Positions 1 to 9,116 of a stretch of DNA of 37,568 nt are shown here, piece after piece. The notes below the pieces were generated by a model. The model worked only from the letters and a program-made list of their open reading frames with translations. It was not told the origin of the DNA and made no database searches. Position 1 is the stretch's first letter, and the number at the start of each line of letters is the position of its first letter. Source of the DNA: 2-01-FULL-40-42 sp964349415 (lineage in GTDB: Bacteria > Patescibacteriota > Microgenomatia > UBA1406 > GWC2-37-13); contig CAYGGJ010000004.1 of the NCBI GenBank assembly GCA_964349415.1, positions 1 through 37,568 on the forward strand, written 5' to 3'. The translations under genes and the position numbers were made by a program.

Positions 1-65
1 CCGTTGGGGACGATGAGTGATCCCCCGAGTTTGATAATAATAGTTTCGGATTGGCCTTTTCCCAT
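1..65 (-). CDS. pyrH: UMP kinase-like amino-acid-kinase, N-terminal fragment
   Basis: Only the first 21 complete codons are inside the window; the gene continues past base 1. The peptide reads MGKGQSETIIIKLGGSLIVPN. The stretch IIIKLGGSLIVP is the N-terminal phosphate-binding strand and glycine loop of the amino-acid-kinase fold, and the LGGSLIVP form is typical of the UMP kinase type that phosphorylates UMP to UDP. The gene follows the carB stop and would extend the pyrimidine operon. An in-frame ATG eight codons upstream (position 89) is possible, but a TGC-TATACT element at 92-100 sits only 2 nt before it, so the ATG at 65 is preferred. Another amino-acid kinase cannot be excluded from so little sequence. 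Confidence 0.6.
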   Translation of the reverse strand, partial: MGKGQSETIIIKLGGSLIVPN

Positions 66-91
66 AGGATTTTTACGGTCTGTTAGCATAA

Positions 92-100
92 AGTATAGCA
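92..100 (-). promoter_or_regulatory. Extended -10 promoter before the UMP-kinase-like gene
   Basis: On the minus strand the sequence reads TGC-TATACT, an extended -10 element, starting just after the carB stop. The predicted start site is near base 85, giving a leader of about 20 nt before the ATG at 65. No good -35 box was seen. It could give the kinase gene its own transcript in addition to read-through from carB. Confidence 0.4.
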
Positions 101-111
101 CATTTTGCAAG

Positions 112-3100
112 TTACTTTATTCTTACGTATTCATCCCAGGACTTGACCTTAAGGTCGGAGAGTTTTTTGCTGGTAAAGGCATCTATAAACAGCTTGGCCT
201 TTTTGAGATTGGTCAGAAGAGTGATATTGTTATCGATCGTCATCCTCCTGATAAAGTAATAATCGTCGATCTCTTTCTGTTCCCGTGAGTCGATTATATT
301 TACGACGAGGTCTATCTGTCCGTTTTGAAAAAACTCAATTACATTGGGAGATCTTTTTTCGTGTATTTTATAGGCCGATTTAGAAGGTATACCGTGCAAA
401 GCTAAAAATTCTCCGGTTCTTATTGTTGTAAAAAGAGGAAGGCCGAAGTTTTGGATCTTTTTAGCAAGATCCAGAAAATCTTCTTTGTTGCTGTCACTCT
501 GCAGACTGACAAAGACGCCCTTTTTAGGGATCTCGTCGCCTACTGCCAGAGCTCCTTTAAAGTATGCTTCTTCCCAATCTTCACCAAAACATGCAACTTC
601 TCCGGTTGAAGCCATCTCTACATGCAAGAGCGGATCTGCACCTGCAAGACGCGCAAATGAAAACTGGGGAACCTTTATTATGACAGGCGTCTGAGGCTGG
701 GCTTTCGGTTTTTTGGCTTTTTTAAAGAACGCATCTACGGAGAGTTTGATAAGGTCGATTCCGCTTGCCTTGCTTAGGAACGGGAAGGTCCTGGAAGATC
801 TCAGGTTGATCTCAATTACCGAAACCTTGTTATTTTGGGCCAGAAACTGAATATTAAAGGGTCCTGTGATTGACAGTGCTTTTGCCAGTTTTTCTGCAAT
901 CTCCTCAACCTGGGATTTGGTTCCTTCGTACAGTCTTTGTGAGGGATATGCTATAGTTGCATCCCCGGAATGGACTCCTGCGTTTTCAATATGCTCAGAA
1001 ATCAGTCCCACCAGATTTTTTCCACTCTGGGCTACTCCGTCATACTCGATTTCCTTAGCTTCTTCAATAAACTTAGATATGGTTATGGGGTAGTCTTTGG
1101 AGACCAAGGTTGCATCTTTTAAATATCTGGCCAGTTGATTTTTGTTATAGCAGATCCGCATAAGAGTGCCGGACAATACAAATGACGGCCTCATTACTAC
1201 CGGGTAGCCGACTTTTTCTGCAAAAATTAGAGCAGCTCCGATATTAGTAAGTCTGTTCCATGCCGGCTGCTTGATCTTAAGCTCATCCAGAAGCTTGCTA
1301 AACTGCCCCCGGTGCTCTGCCCGTTCAATATTTTTAGCAGAAGTTCCGAGGATTCGTGCGCCATATGCTTTTAGTGCCTGAGCACGGTTATTTGGTGTTT
1401 GTCCTCCTACGGAAACTATGATGCCCTGGGATTTTTCGAATTCGTAAATATCCGCAATCCGCTCAAAAGTAAGCTCTTCAAAATACAGTCTGTCAGAGAC
1501 GTCGTAGTCTGTTGATACTGTTTCGGGGTTGCAGTTTATGATGATGGATTTCTTCTTGTGCTTTTTTAACTGTACAACCGCACTTACGCTTGTCCAATCA
1601 AACTCTACGGAGCAGCCGATCCTGTACGGTCCGCTTCCCAAGACTACTACACCTTGATTTTTTAGGGGTTTTACATCGTGATGACTTCCGTTATATGTCA
1701 TGTACAGATAATTTGTTTTGGCAGGAAACTCTCCTGCCAATGTGTCGATCTGAAATACCGAGGGGGTGATCTGATATTTTTTACGGAGCATACGTACTTT
1801 TAATCCGGTGGTTCCGGCAAGCTCCCCGATATATTTATCAGAAAATCCAAGCTCCTTAAGCGTTCTGAGTTTTTGTGTTGTAATTTTTCCGAGAGATTTT
1901 GGAATCTGCGCCTCCTCATCAACTATTCTCTTGATGCGGTACAAAAACCAAGGGTCTACTCCGCTTAATTTGTAGATTTGGGAAATAGACATTCTTTTTC
2001 TTAAAGCGTCGGAGATGGCAAACATTCTTTTGGGTGTCGGATTTTTAAGCAGCTCCTTGAGAGATCTCCCGTTTTTAAGAAGTCTTCGCAAAATCGCACC
2101 TTCAAGATCAAGGTCTAGCATCCGTACGGCCTTTTGGTAAGCTTCCTCAAAGGTCCGACCTATTCCCATAACCTCGCCCACGGACTTCATGCCGCTTCCG
2201 ATTTTTTCATCAGCTCCCTTAAACTTTTCTATATCCCATCGGGGTATTTTTACGACGATATAATCAAGTGCCGGCTCAAAAAAAGACTTTGTTGCCTTAG
2301 TGATATGGTTGGTTATGTCAGCTAGTTTTTTATTTAAGGCAAGCTTTGCTGCCACGTAAGCGAGGGGATATCCTGTAGCTTTTGAGGCAAGAGCAGAGGA
2401 CCTGGAAAGTCTGGCGTTAACCTCGATTACGTAGTATTCGATTTCTTTGTTTTTCGGCCGGGGATTTAGGGCAAACTGCACATTGCACTCTCCCACAATA
2501 CCCAGACTTCTTACGATCTCAATACTTTTTTTTCTTAAAAAATGATACTCAAAATTATTAAGGGTCTGGCTTGGGGCAACCACTATTGAATCTCCGGTAT
2601 GGATTCCCAATGGATCCATGTTCTCCATATTACAGACCGTAATACAGTTGTCCTCAGAGTCACGGACTACCTCATACTCAATCTCTTTATAGTGATGAAG
2701 GTACTGCTCTATCAATATCTGTGGTGCAAAGGAGAGAGCGTCCTTTACCATAGTGAAAAGTTGTTTTTCACTGCGTGCCACTCCTGATTTCTGGCCTCCT
2801 AAGGTATAGGCGGCTCTTATCATAAATGGGTATCTGAAGTTCGGTTTTTTGAGAATTCCCTTAAGTTCTCCCAGACTGGTTATAGCAAAACTTTTTGGAG
2901 TAGATACACTGATCTTCTGAAGATGTTTTGCAAACTTTTCGCGGTCTTCGGTAAGGATGATCGACTGTATGGGACTTCCTAGGACTTTTACCTTGTATTT
3001 TTTAAGAGTACCTCTTTTGTAAAGATCTACTCCACAGTTTAATCCGGTCTGACCCCCGAAGGATAGAAATATGCCGTCAGGTCGTTCCTTTTTGATTACT

Positions 3101-3321
3101 TCCTCGACAAAATGGGTGGTCAGTGGGAGAAAGTAGACCTTATCGGCAAGCTCGTGCGAGGTTTGTATGGTTGCTATGTTTGGGTTTATAAGAATAACCC
3201 GTATGCCTTCCTCCTTCAGCGCTTTAATTGCCTGGGAACCTGAATAGTCAAACTCTCCGGCCTGGCCTATTTTTAATGGTCCGGAGCCTAAGACGAGTAC
3301 CTTCTTTATCCCCTTTATCAT
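112..3321 (-). CDS. carB: Carbamoyl-phosphate synthase large subunit
   Basis: Makes carbamoyl phosphate from bicarbonate, two ATP and ammonia channelled from CarA; first step of pyrimidine (and arginine) synthesis. At 1069 aa it is full length (E. coli about 1073). It opens with KVLVLGSGPLKIGQAGEFDYSG, the family signature, repeated at the start of the second half as GVVVLGSGPYRIGCSVEFDW. Order: carboxyphosphate ATP-grasp domain (about 1-400), oligomerisation region (about 400-550), carbamoyl-phosphate ATP-grasp domain (about 555-930), and an MGS-like regulatory domain (last about 135 residues), so allosteric control is probably retained. The ATG overlaps the carA TGA (ATGA), indicating translational coupling. 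Identification is secure. Confidence 0.98.
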   Translation of the reverse strand: MIKGIKKVLVLGSGPLKIGQAGEFDYSGSQAIKALKEEGIRVILINPNIATIQTSHELADKVYFLPLTTHFVEEVIKKERPDGIFLSFGGQTGLNCGVDLYKRGTLKKYKVKVLGSPIQSIILTEDREKFAKHLQKISVSTPKSFAITSLGELKGILKKPNFRYPFMIRAAYTLGGQKSGVARSEKQLFTMVKDALSFAPQILIEQYLHHYKEIEYEVVRDSEDNCITVCNMENMDPLGIHTGDSIVVAPSQTLNNFEYHFLRKKSIEIVRSLGIVGECNVQFALNPRPKNKEIEYYVIEVNARLSRSSALASKATGYPLAYVAAKLALNKKLADITNHITKATKSFFEPALDYIVVKIPRWDIEKFKGADEKIGSGMKSVGEVMGIGRTFEEAYQKAVRMLDLDLEGAILRRLLKNGRSLKELLKNPTPKRMFAISDALRKRMSISQIYKLSGVDPWFLYRIKRIVDEEAQIPKSLGKITTQKLRTLKELGFSDKYIGELAGTTGLKVRMLRKKYQITPSVFQIDTLAGEFPAKTNYLYMTYNGSHHDVKPLKNQGVVVLGSGPYRIGCSVEFDWTSVSAVVQLKKHKKKSIIINCNPETVSTDYDVSDRLYFEELTFERIADIYEFEKSQGIIVSVGGQTPNNRAQALKAYGARILGTSAKNIERAEHRGQFSKLLDELKIKQPAWNRLTNIGAALIFAEKVGYPVVMRPSFVLSGTLMRICYNKNQLARYLKDATLVSKDYPITISKFIEEAKEIEYDGVAQSGKNLVGLISEHIENAGVHSGDATIAYPSQRLYEGTKSQVEEIAEKLAKALSITGPFNIQFLAQNNKVSVIEINLRSSRTFPFLSKASGIDLIKLSVDAFFKKAKKPKAQPQTPVIIKVPQFSFARLAGADPLLHVEMASTGEVACFGEDWEEAYFKGALAVGDEIPKKGVFVSLQSDSNKEDFLDLAKKIQNFGLPLFTTIRTGEFLALHGIPSKSAYKIHEKRSPNVIEFFQNGQIDLVVNIIDSREQKEIDDYYFIRRMTIDNNITLLTNLKKAKLFIDAFTSKKLSDLKVKSWDEYVRIK

Positions 3322-4352
3322 TTTATAGTTTTGAGAAACTTGTCAAAAATCCAATCGGTATCCTCAGGACCGGGAGATGCCTCCGGGTGAAACTGTACGG
3401 ACATGAACGGGTATTTTTCGTGATAGATTCCTTCATTGGTATTGTCATTTACATTTCTAAACCAGGATTTAAATCCTTTGGGTATTTTGTTAACCACATA
3501 TCCATGGTTTTGTGTAGTAAGAAAGCATTTTTCTGTACCTTCTAAAAGACAGGGTTGGTTTTGACTCCTATGACCGTATTTCAGTTTTGCCGTATCTCCA
3601 CCTGCTGCCAGAGTAAGAAGTTGGTTACCCATGCAGATTCCCATGGTAGGAATCTTTTTTGAGAGTGCTTTTTGGATAAGCGCGAGAGGAGCAGTGACTC
3701 TTTTTGGATTTCCGGGACCGTTCGATATCAAAATTCCGTCAAAGTCGCTTTTTTCGGAAAGAAAATCATAATCCCAGGGAAATTCAGTGACCTGCACCTT
3801 TCTTCTTACAAGTTCTCTTACAACGTTGTGCTTGCCTCCGCAGTCTATGATCGCAATCTTCACTCTTCCTTTTCCAAATGACCGTGGGCTTTTTATCGAT
3901 ACTTTTTCGACCAAATTTTCCTTGTCCGGATCAAACCACTCAACATCTTTTTTAAAGATCATTTTTCCCAACATTGATCCTTTGTTTCTTATTTCTTGCG
4001 TGAGAAAACGGGTATCCTTGATTTCCAATGCAGGAATCTTCTCGCTTTTAAGCCATTGCGAAAGAGTCATTACGGATTGATGATGTGACGGTGTGTCAAC
4101 ATACGTAGAGACTACGAGGCCGCTTATCTGTATTTTTTCAGACTCCCAGAACTTTTTAGGAGGCACTCCATAGTTTCCAATTAAAGGATAGGTAAGTACT
4201 AAAATCTGGCCCTTATATGAAGGGTCGGTGATAGCCTCGGGGTAACCTACCATCCCCGTGGAGAAGACAACTTCACCTGAGGAGGATCGCTCCGATCCAA
4301 AACTCTTTCCCTCTATTTTTGTTCCGTCCTTTAGTCTTAATGTTCCATTCAT
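3318..4352 (-). CDS. carA: Carbamoyl-phosphate synthase small (glutaminase) subunit
   Basis: Hydrolyses glutamine and passes ammonia to CarB. The protein is 344 aa, slightly short for the family (about 360-380). The N-terminal CarA-specific domain carries VVFSTGMVGYPEAITDPSY. The C-terminal class I amidotransferase domain has the oxyanion-loop motif ISNGPGNP (about 209-216), the nucleophile Cys240 in GICMGNQLL, and the triad partners His322 and Glu324 in FHPEASPGP. The full catalytic triad is present. It overlaps pyrB upstream and carB downstream by ATGA at both ends, so pyrB-carA-carB is a tight operon. There is no visible ribosome-binding site, as expected for coupled translation. Confidence 0.98.
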   Translation of the reverse strand: MNGTLRLKDGTKIEGKSFGSERSSSGEVVFSTGMVGYPEAITDPSYKGQILVLTYPLIGNYGVPPKKFWESEKIQISGLVVSTYVDTPSHHQSVMTLSQWLKSEKIPALEIKDTRFLTQEIRNKGSMLGKMIFKKDVEWFDPDKENLVEKVSIKSPRSFGKGRVKIAIIDCGGKHNVVRELVRRKVQVTEFPWDYDFLSEKSDFDGILISNGPGNPKRVTAPLALIQKALSKKIPTMGICMGNQLLTLAAGGDTAKLKYGHRSQNQPCLLEGTEKCFLTTQNHGYVVNKIPKGFKSWFRNVNDNTNEGIYHEKYPFMSVQFHPEASPGPEDTDWIFDKFLKTIK

Positions 4353-5326
4353 ATTCTTCCCGACACCAGTCCCACCAGAGCCATTCGTATATATAAGCCG
4401 TTTTCCAACTGATCTGTTAAATATTTTGCCCGTGGATCCTTATCGACTTCTTCATCGATGTTCCCCACTCGTGGCAGAGGATCCATAATGATCATTTTTT
4501 TATTTCCGTACTTCTTCAAAAGGTCCGTGGTTATCACCGGAAAACTTTTTAGCGCTTTTTTATATAAAGCTAAATTTTCAAAACGCTCTTTTTGAATTCT
4601 ATTGCTGTACCAGAGGTCACAGTCTTTTGGTATTTCTTTTTCATTCTTTATCGTAACTAGCTTTATCTTTTTACCAAAAGAACGCTCCTGATCTTTTGAA
4701 AGCTCCAGACCCATGGGTGAAAGCAGATATATTACATTATTTTCATATAAAGTGAGACCTAAAATTAAAGAATGGATAGACCGGCTAAATCTCGCATCGC
4801 CAAGTATAAGAATCTTCAAATTAGACAGTCTTTTGTGTCTTTGATATATCGTGTAGAGATCGTAGAGTGCCTGAGTAGGATGTTCGCCCGCGCCTTCACC
4901 CGCACTTATTACCGGCACCTTGGAAACTCTCGCTGCTTTGTGAATGAAGCCTTCCTCGGGATGACGGATAATAATAAGGTCTGTGTATGTACTGAATACT
5001 CTTATAGAATCCTGCAAACTCTCGTTTTTTGCAAAAGATGATGTTTCCCCGGGATTCAAAAGCTCTATAGTTTCGCCGCCCATTTTCTTGATGCCTGAAG
5101 AAAATGAAGTGAAGGTCCGTGTGGAGGGCTCAAAAAAAAGGAGCGTTGTGACGCTCCTTGTAAGGATACTTACATCCTTGCGTTTCGCAATTCGTATGAT
5201 AAGTTTGTCGGTGGTTTTAAATAGTTTTTGAATTGCAGATTTTGAAAACTGAGTAAGTGAGAGTATATGCTTTCCTTTGAAGTCGGTGGTTATCGCGTCC
5301 GCTTCCCTTTTTCCCGAAAAAACCAT
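4349..5326 (-). CDS. pyrB: Aspartate carbamoyltransferase catalytic subunit
   Basis: Condenses carbamoyl phosphate with aspartate, the committed step of pyrimidine synthesis. Visible family motifs are the carbamoyl-phosphate loop FEPSTRTFTSF, the second-subunit loop SSFAKNESLQDSIR, HPEEG, HPTQALYDLYTI and DPLPRVGNIDEE. A longer reading frame exists from a TTG at 5344, but that codon lies next to the promoter -10 box. The ATG at 5326 is 8 nt after the -10, giving 325 aa and a leaderless message. No regulatory PyrI subunit gene is seen nearby. First gene of the pyrB-carA-carB operon, diverging from ppsA. Confidence 0.96.
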   Translation of the reverse strand: MVFSGKREADAITTDFKGKHILSLTQFSKSAIQKLFKTTDKLIIRIAKRKDVSILTRSVTTLLFFEPSTRTFTSFSSGIKKMGGETIELLNPGETSSFAKNESLQDSIRVFSTYTDLIIIRHPEEGFIHKAARVSKVPVISAGEGAGEHPTQALYDLYTIYQRHKRLSNLKILILGDARFSRSIHSLILGLTLYENNVIYLLSPMGLELSKDQERSFGKKIKLVTIKNEKEIPKDCDLWYSNRIQKERFENLALYKKALKSFPVITTDLLKKYGNKKMIIMDPLPRVGNIDEEVDKDPRAKYLTDQLENGLYIRMALVGLVSGRI

Positions 5327-5334
5327 CGGATTAC

Positions 5335-5363
5335 AGTCTATCAATACCCCAAATAATTGTCAA
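5335..5363 (-). promoter_or_regulatory. pyrB-carA-carB promoter with consensus -35
   Basis: Minus strand: perfect -35 TTGACA (5358-5363), a 17-nt spacer, then TAGACT (5335-5340) preceded by TG one base upstream (extended -10). This is the best classical promoter in the window. The predicted start site falls at about the pyrB ATG (5326), so the mRNA would be leaderless or nearly so. Confidence 0.7.
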
Positions 5364-5367
5364 GAAC

Positions 5368-5396
5368 TTGCAAAAAATCAGCCTCATCCTTATAGT
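5368..5396 (+). promoter_or_regulatory. ppsA-eno promoter
   Basis: Plus strand: TTGCAA (5368-5373), a 17-nt spacer, then TATAGT (5391-5396). Six bases later comes the ppsA ATG, so transcription is predicted to begin at or very near the start codon. The -35 lies back-to-back with the pyrB -35, only 4 nt apart, within an imperfect palindrome (CAAG-AA-CTTG core). Confidence 0.6.
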
Positions 5397-5402
5397 TAAT
5401 AT

Positions 5403-7784
5403 ATGCCCAAAAAAAGCAATATTGTGTGGTTTGACGAGGTGGGAAAAGAGGATGTAGGACTCGTAGGCGGCAAGGGCGCAAATCTGGGTGAGATGACGCA
5501 GGCCTCATTTCCCATACCTTACGGTTTTGTGGTAACGGCAGCTGCCTATTTTGCTTTTATAGAAAAAGCAGGGCTCGGAAAAAAGATTAAATCAATCGTA
5601 TCTTCGCTTAATCATGACAATTCGCGTGAACTTGGTCAGGCATCACAAAACATCAGAGATCTTATCGAAAAGGCACCTGTTGATAAAAAATTAAGCCATG
5701 AAATTATCCAACACTATCATTTATTGGCCGCAAAAGAAGCAGAGTATCTCAAAAAGGAAAATTCTCATGTCAAAAAAGGACTTCATTCTCTAAAATCCGT
5801 CTATTCTCTGCCTTTGGTTGCCGTACGTTCTTCGGCAACCGCTGAGGATCTGCCTGAAGCATCTTTTGCAGGACAACAGGAAACCTTTTTGAACATTCAC
5901 GGTGAATCCAACCTGCTCCATTTTGTAAAGGAATGCTGGGGTTCTCTTTTTACCGAGCGCGCTATGTACTATCGTCATAATCACGGATTTGACGACAAGA
6001 AGGTCGGACTTGCCGTCGTCGTCCAGCGAATGGTGCAGTCAGACCGTTCAGGCATTGCCTTCAGTATTGATCCGGTTACAAACGATAAAAACAAAATTGT
6101 TATCGAGGCAATTTTCGGTTTGGGTGAATATATTGTCCAAGGCAAAGTTACTCCCGACCACTATGAGGTAAACAAAGCTTCTTTAACCTTAATTAAAAAA
6201 GAAATAAAGAAGCAAGGCACCGAGTATGTAAAAAAAGGTGCAGAAAACATAGAGAAAAAATTAAGCAAACTTGAAGGCGCTGCGCAGAAAATATCCGATG
6301 AAGAAATTTTAAAAATCGCGATCCTCGTAAGAGATATTGAAAAACATTATTACTTTCCGCAGGACATTGAGTGGGCCATTGAGAACAAGGAAGTTTTTAT
6401 CGTCCAATCCCGACCAATAACCACTATTAAAAAAGAACAAGAAGATGTTAAAAAAGACGGTGAAAAGCAAGTAATAACACAGGAAGTACTGGCTGTGGGA
6501 GCTCCCGCTTCACCGGGTATCGGAGTAGGCCCGGTCTCAATAATTCATTCTCCTAAGGAAATAGAAAAGGTAAAGCAGGGAGACATACTGGTTGCACCTC
6601 AAACAAATCCCGACTATGTGCCTGCTATGAAAAAATCGGCTGCTATCCTTACCGAACGGGGCGGAAGAACCTCCCATGCTGCCATAGTTTCCCGTGAACT
6701 TGGAATTCCTGCCGTCGTTGGAGCAGAGGGAGTAATTAAAAAGCTAAAAAACGGAATGGTAATAAGCGTAAACGGATCAACCGGTGAAATATATAAAGGC
6801 GCTGTTAAAAAGATATCTGAAGACACTAAGGAGAAAGAGTCTAAACCCCACCTTCGTCTGAAAACCCTTACCAAGGTTTATGTAAATTTGGCTGAACCTG
6901 AAAGAGCCAAAGAAGTCTCAAAACTGGACTCCGACGGTGTCGGACTTTTACGGGCTGAGTTTATGATTGCAAATATAGGGACACACCCCAAAGAATTTAT
7001 AAGAAAAAAAACGCAGAGTCTTTTTATAAAAAAGCTGACTCATGAACTTCTTATGTTTGTTAAGCCTTTTGAGCCCAGGCCTGTAATCTATAGAGCCACT
7101 GACTTTAAAACCAATGAATATGTAAATCTTAAAGGAGGAAAACAGTACGAGCCACACGAGGAAAATCCAATGCTCGGTTTCCGTGGGGCTTTTCGCTATA
7201 CTGTAGATAGCGAGGTATTTATGATGGAGCTTGAGGCGATTCGCTCTGTCTGGGAGATGGGCTATGACAATCTGCACCTCATGATACCCTTTATAAGAAG
7301 ACCATGGGAATTGATTAAGATTAGGGAAAGTGTCAGAAAAAGCGGCCTATTATCTTATAAAAATTTCAAACTTTTAATTATGGTTGAGGTACCTGCGACA
7401 GCATTGGAACTGGAGGAATTTATAAAGCTTGGAATAGACGGTGTCTCAGTCGGCACAAATGATCTTACCATGATGCTTTTGGGAGTGGATCGCGATAACG
7501 AGCACGTAGCGGAACTTTACGATGAAAGATCAAATGCGGTAACCGAAGTTCTTGAGTATATTGTGAAGACCTGTCGCAAACATAACATTACCTGTTCGAT
7601 CTGCGGACAGGCTGCCTCCGACTATCCCGACCTTGTAGAAAAACTTGTCAGACTGGGGATTACCAGTGTTTCTGTAAATCCTGATGCAGTGTCGCGAACC
7701 AGAGAATTAATACATGAAATTGAAAAGAAGCACGCGCGCAATTTGAAAAGAACCGATAATTACACAATGTTACAGGATCTTTAA
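5403..7784 (+). CDS. ppsA: Phosphoenolpyruvate synthase
   Basis: Interconverts pyruvate plus ATP with PEP plus AMP and phosphate. The protein is 793 aa, the usual size. Order: N-terminal ATP-binding pyruvate-phosphate-dikinase domain (starts WFDEVGKEDVGLVGGKGANL; VRSSATAEDLPEASFAGQQE further on); mobile phosphohistidine domain with catalytic His425 in GGRTSHAAIVSRELGIPAVVG; and C-terminal PEP-binding barrel with VEVPATA, SVGTNDLTMMLLGVDRDN and acid/base Cys734 in SICGQAASD. All active-site motifs are intact. It is joined to eno by TAA-T-ATG, so the two enzymes acting on PEP are made together. It could work toward gluconeogenesis or replace pyruvate kinase; the sequence does not decide. Confidence 0.96.
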   Translation: MPKKSNIVWFDEVGKEDVGLVGGKGANLGEMTQASFPIPYGFVVTAAAYFAFIEKAGLGKKIKSIVSSLNHDNSRELGQASQNIRDLIEKAPVDKKLSHEIIQHYHLLAAKEAEYLKKENSHVKKGLHSLKSVYSLPLVAVRSSATAEDLPEASFAGQQETFLNIHGESNLLHFVKECWGSLFTERAMYYRHNHGFDDKKVGLAVVVQRMVQSDRSGIAFSIDPVTNDKNKIVIEAIFGLGEYIVQGKVTPDHYEVNKASLTLIKKEIKKQGTEYVKKGAENIEKKLSKLEGAAQKISDEEILKIAILVRDIEKHYYFPQDIEWAIENKEVFIVQSRPITTIKKEQEDVKKDGEKQVITQEVLAVGAPASPGIGVGPVSIIHSPKEIEKVKQGDILVAPQTNPDYVPAMKKSAAILTERGGRTSHAAIVSRELGIPAVVGAEGVIKKLKNGMVISVNGSTGEIYKGAVKKISEDTKEKESKPHLRLKTLTKVYVNLAEPERAKEVSKLDSDGVGLLRAEFMIANIGTHPKEFIRKKTQSLFIKKLTHELLMFVKPFEPRPVIYRATDFKTNEYVNLKGGKQYEPHEENPMLGFRGAFRYTVDSEVFMMELEAIRSVWEMGYDNLHLMIPFIRRPWELIKIRESVRKSGLLSYKNFKLLIMVEVPATALELEEFIKLGIDGVSVGTNDLTMMLLGVDRDNEHVAELYDERSNAVTEVLEYIVKTCRKHNITCSICGQAASDYPDLVEKLVRLGITSVSVNPDAVSRTRELIHEIEKKHARNLKRTDNYTMLQDL

Positions 7785-7785
7785 T

Positions 7786-9054
7786 ATGACAAATATTAAG
7801 AAAATACATGCATACGAAATAATCGACTCACGTGGCTATCCTACTATTGAAGGACAGATGGTTCTTGATGACGGCCGAGAAGTACGAGCTTCTGTACCTG
7901 CGGGTACTTCCGTTGGAAAACACGAGGCTTTGGAGTTAAGGGATAAAGATATGAACCGCATGAATGGTATGGGAGTTTTAAACGCAGTCAGCATTATAAA
8001 CGATCTGCTTGCCCCCAAATTAGTAGGAGTATCCCCGCTCAAGCAGCTTGAAGTAGATCATTGGTTAAATAAGGCAGACACAACTAAAAACAAGGAAAAG
8101 TTGGGTGCAAACTCGACTCTTACAGTTTCTATGCTTTTTGCAAAAGCAGGCGCCCTTGTTCAAAATATGCCGATCTTTAAGCGGGTCAACGAACTTTACA
8201 AACAAGCCTCAAAGTCTGAGATTAAAATAGAAAGAATTCCCACGCCGATCTTCAATATTATAAACGGAGGAAAGCATGCAAATAATGATCTTGAATTCCA
8301 GGAGTTCCAGATCATACCTTCATCTTCTTTTAACTTTGCAAAGGCATATCAAATGGGGATTGAGGTTTTTCATGAGCTCAAGGAGGCGCTCCTTTACAGA
8401 AATGCGAACATATCGGTTGGAGAGGAGGGTGGATTCTCCCCCAACTTCAGAGCGAATTTAGATGCGGTCGAGGTAATGTCTGAAACAGTAACAAGGAAAA
8501 ATTTAAAACTTGGAATTGATCTGTTTTTTGGACTGGATATTGCAGCTTCACACTTTTTTAAAGACGATCACTATTCTATTAAAGATAAAACCCACCCGAT
8601 GAATACCGATGAGTTTATAGCCTTTATTCTAGAGCTCACCAAGCGCTACGCATTCTTAACTATCGAGGATCCCCTAGAGGAAGATGATTTTAACGGATGG
8701 AAAAAGCTGAATTCAGAGATCTCAAAAAGTATGTACCTCGTTGGCGACGATCTTTTGGCGACTAATAAGGAGCGTTTTCTGAAAGCGATTAAGGAAAAGG
8801 CCTGTACAACAATTCTCGTAAAGCCCAATCAAATAGGAACCATAACAGAAACTTTAGAAGTGGTAGATGTTGCACGGAAAAATAATATGAACTACGTAGT
8901 TTCGCACAGAAGCGGAGAAACCAATGATAGCTTTATCGCAGATTTTGCTGTCGGCGTTCAATCTGACTTTGTAAAATTCGGAGCACCTTCCCGTGGAGAG
9001 CGGGTAGCTAAATATAATCGTCTGTGGCAAATTGAGCGCGAAGAGCTCAAGTAG
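7786..9054 (+). CDS. eno: Enolase
   Basis: Converts 2-phosphoglycerate to PEP. The protein is 422 aa (E. coli 432). Metal ligands are in place: Asp251 (DIAASHFF), Glu294 (IEDPLEEDD) and Asp321 (VGDDLLATN). Catalytic residues are Glu214 in VGEEGGFSPN and Lys346 in LVKPNQIGT, followed by SHRSGETNDSFIADFAVG and the family-typical GAPSRGERVAKYN. The start lies 1 nt after the ppsA stop (TAA-T-ATG), implying reinitiation or coupling; only a weak AGGA is seen upstream. The stop codon TAG is inside the first copy of a GCATTTA repeat that builds the downstream palindrome. Confidence 0.98.
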   Translation: MTNIKKIHAYEIIDSRGYPTIEGQMVLDDGREVRASVPAGTSVGKHEALELRDKDMNRMNGMGVLNAVSIINDLLAPKLVGVSPLKQLEVDHWLNKADTTKNKEKLGANSTLTVSMLFAKAGALVQNMPIFKRVNELYKQASKSEIKIERIPTPIFNIINGGKHANNDLEFQEFQIIPSSSFNFAKAYQMGIEVFHELKEALLYRNANISVGEEGGFSPNFRANLDAVEVMSETVTRKNLKLGIDLFFGLDIAASHFFKDDHYSIKDKTHPMNTDEFIAFILELTKRYAFLTIEDPLEEDDFNGWKKLNSEISKSMYLVGDDLLATNKERFLKAIKEKACTTILVKPNQIGTITETLEVVDVARKNNMNYVVSHRSGETNDSFIADFAVGVQSDFVKFGAPSRGERVAKYNRLWQIEREELK

Positions 9055-9116
9055 CATTTAGGTTTTAGCATTCGGCATTTAGGAAAGGTTTCCTAGATAC
9101 TAAATGCTAAATGCTA
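9054..9116. repeat. Imperfect palindromic intergenic repeat between eno and ruvA
   Basis: The heptamer GCATTTA occurs at 9054-9060 and 9075-9081, and in inverted form (TAAATGC) at 9101-9107 and 9108-9114. The arms fold: 9066-9079 pairs with 9102-9116 (one mismatch and one G-U pair), and 9080-9086 (TAGGAAA) pairs with 9089-9095 around a 2-nt loop, with a 6-nt bulge on one side. It may act as the eno terminator, or it may be a REP-like mobile palindrome. There is no T-run after the stem, so a classical intrinsic terminator is doubtful. Confidence 0.6.

Noticed and set aside
4..288. Plus-strand open frame of 94 codons at the left edge
   Set aside because: It lies antisense to the carB end and the UMP-kinase-like start; no recognisable protein features.
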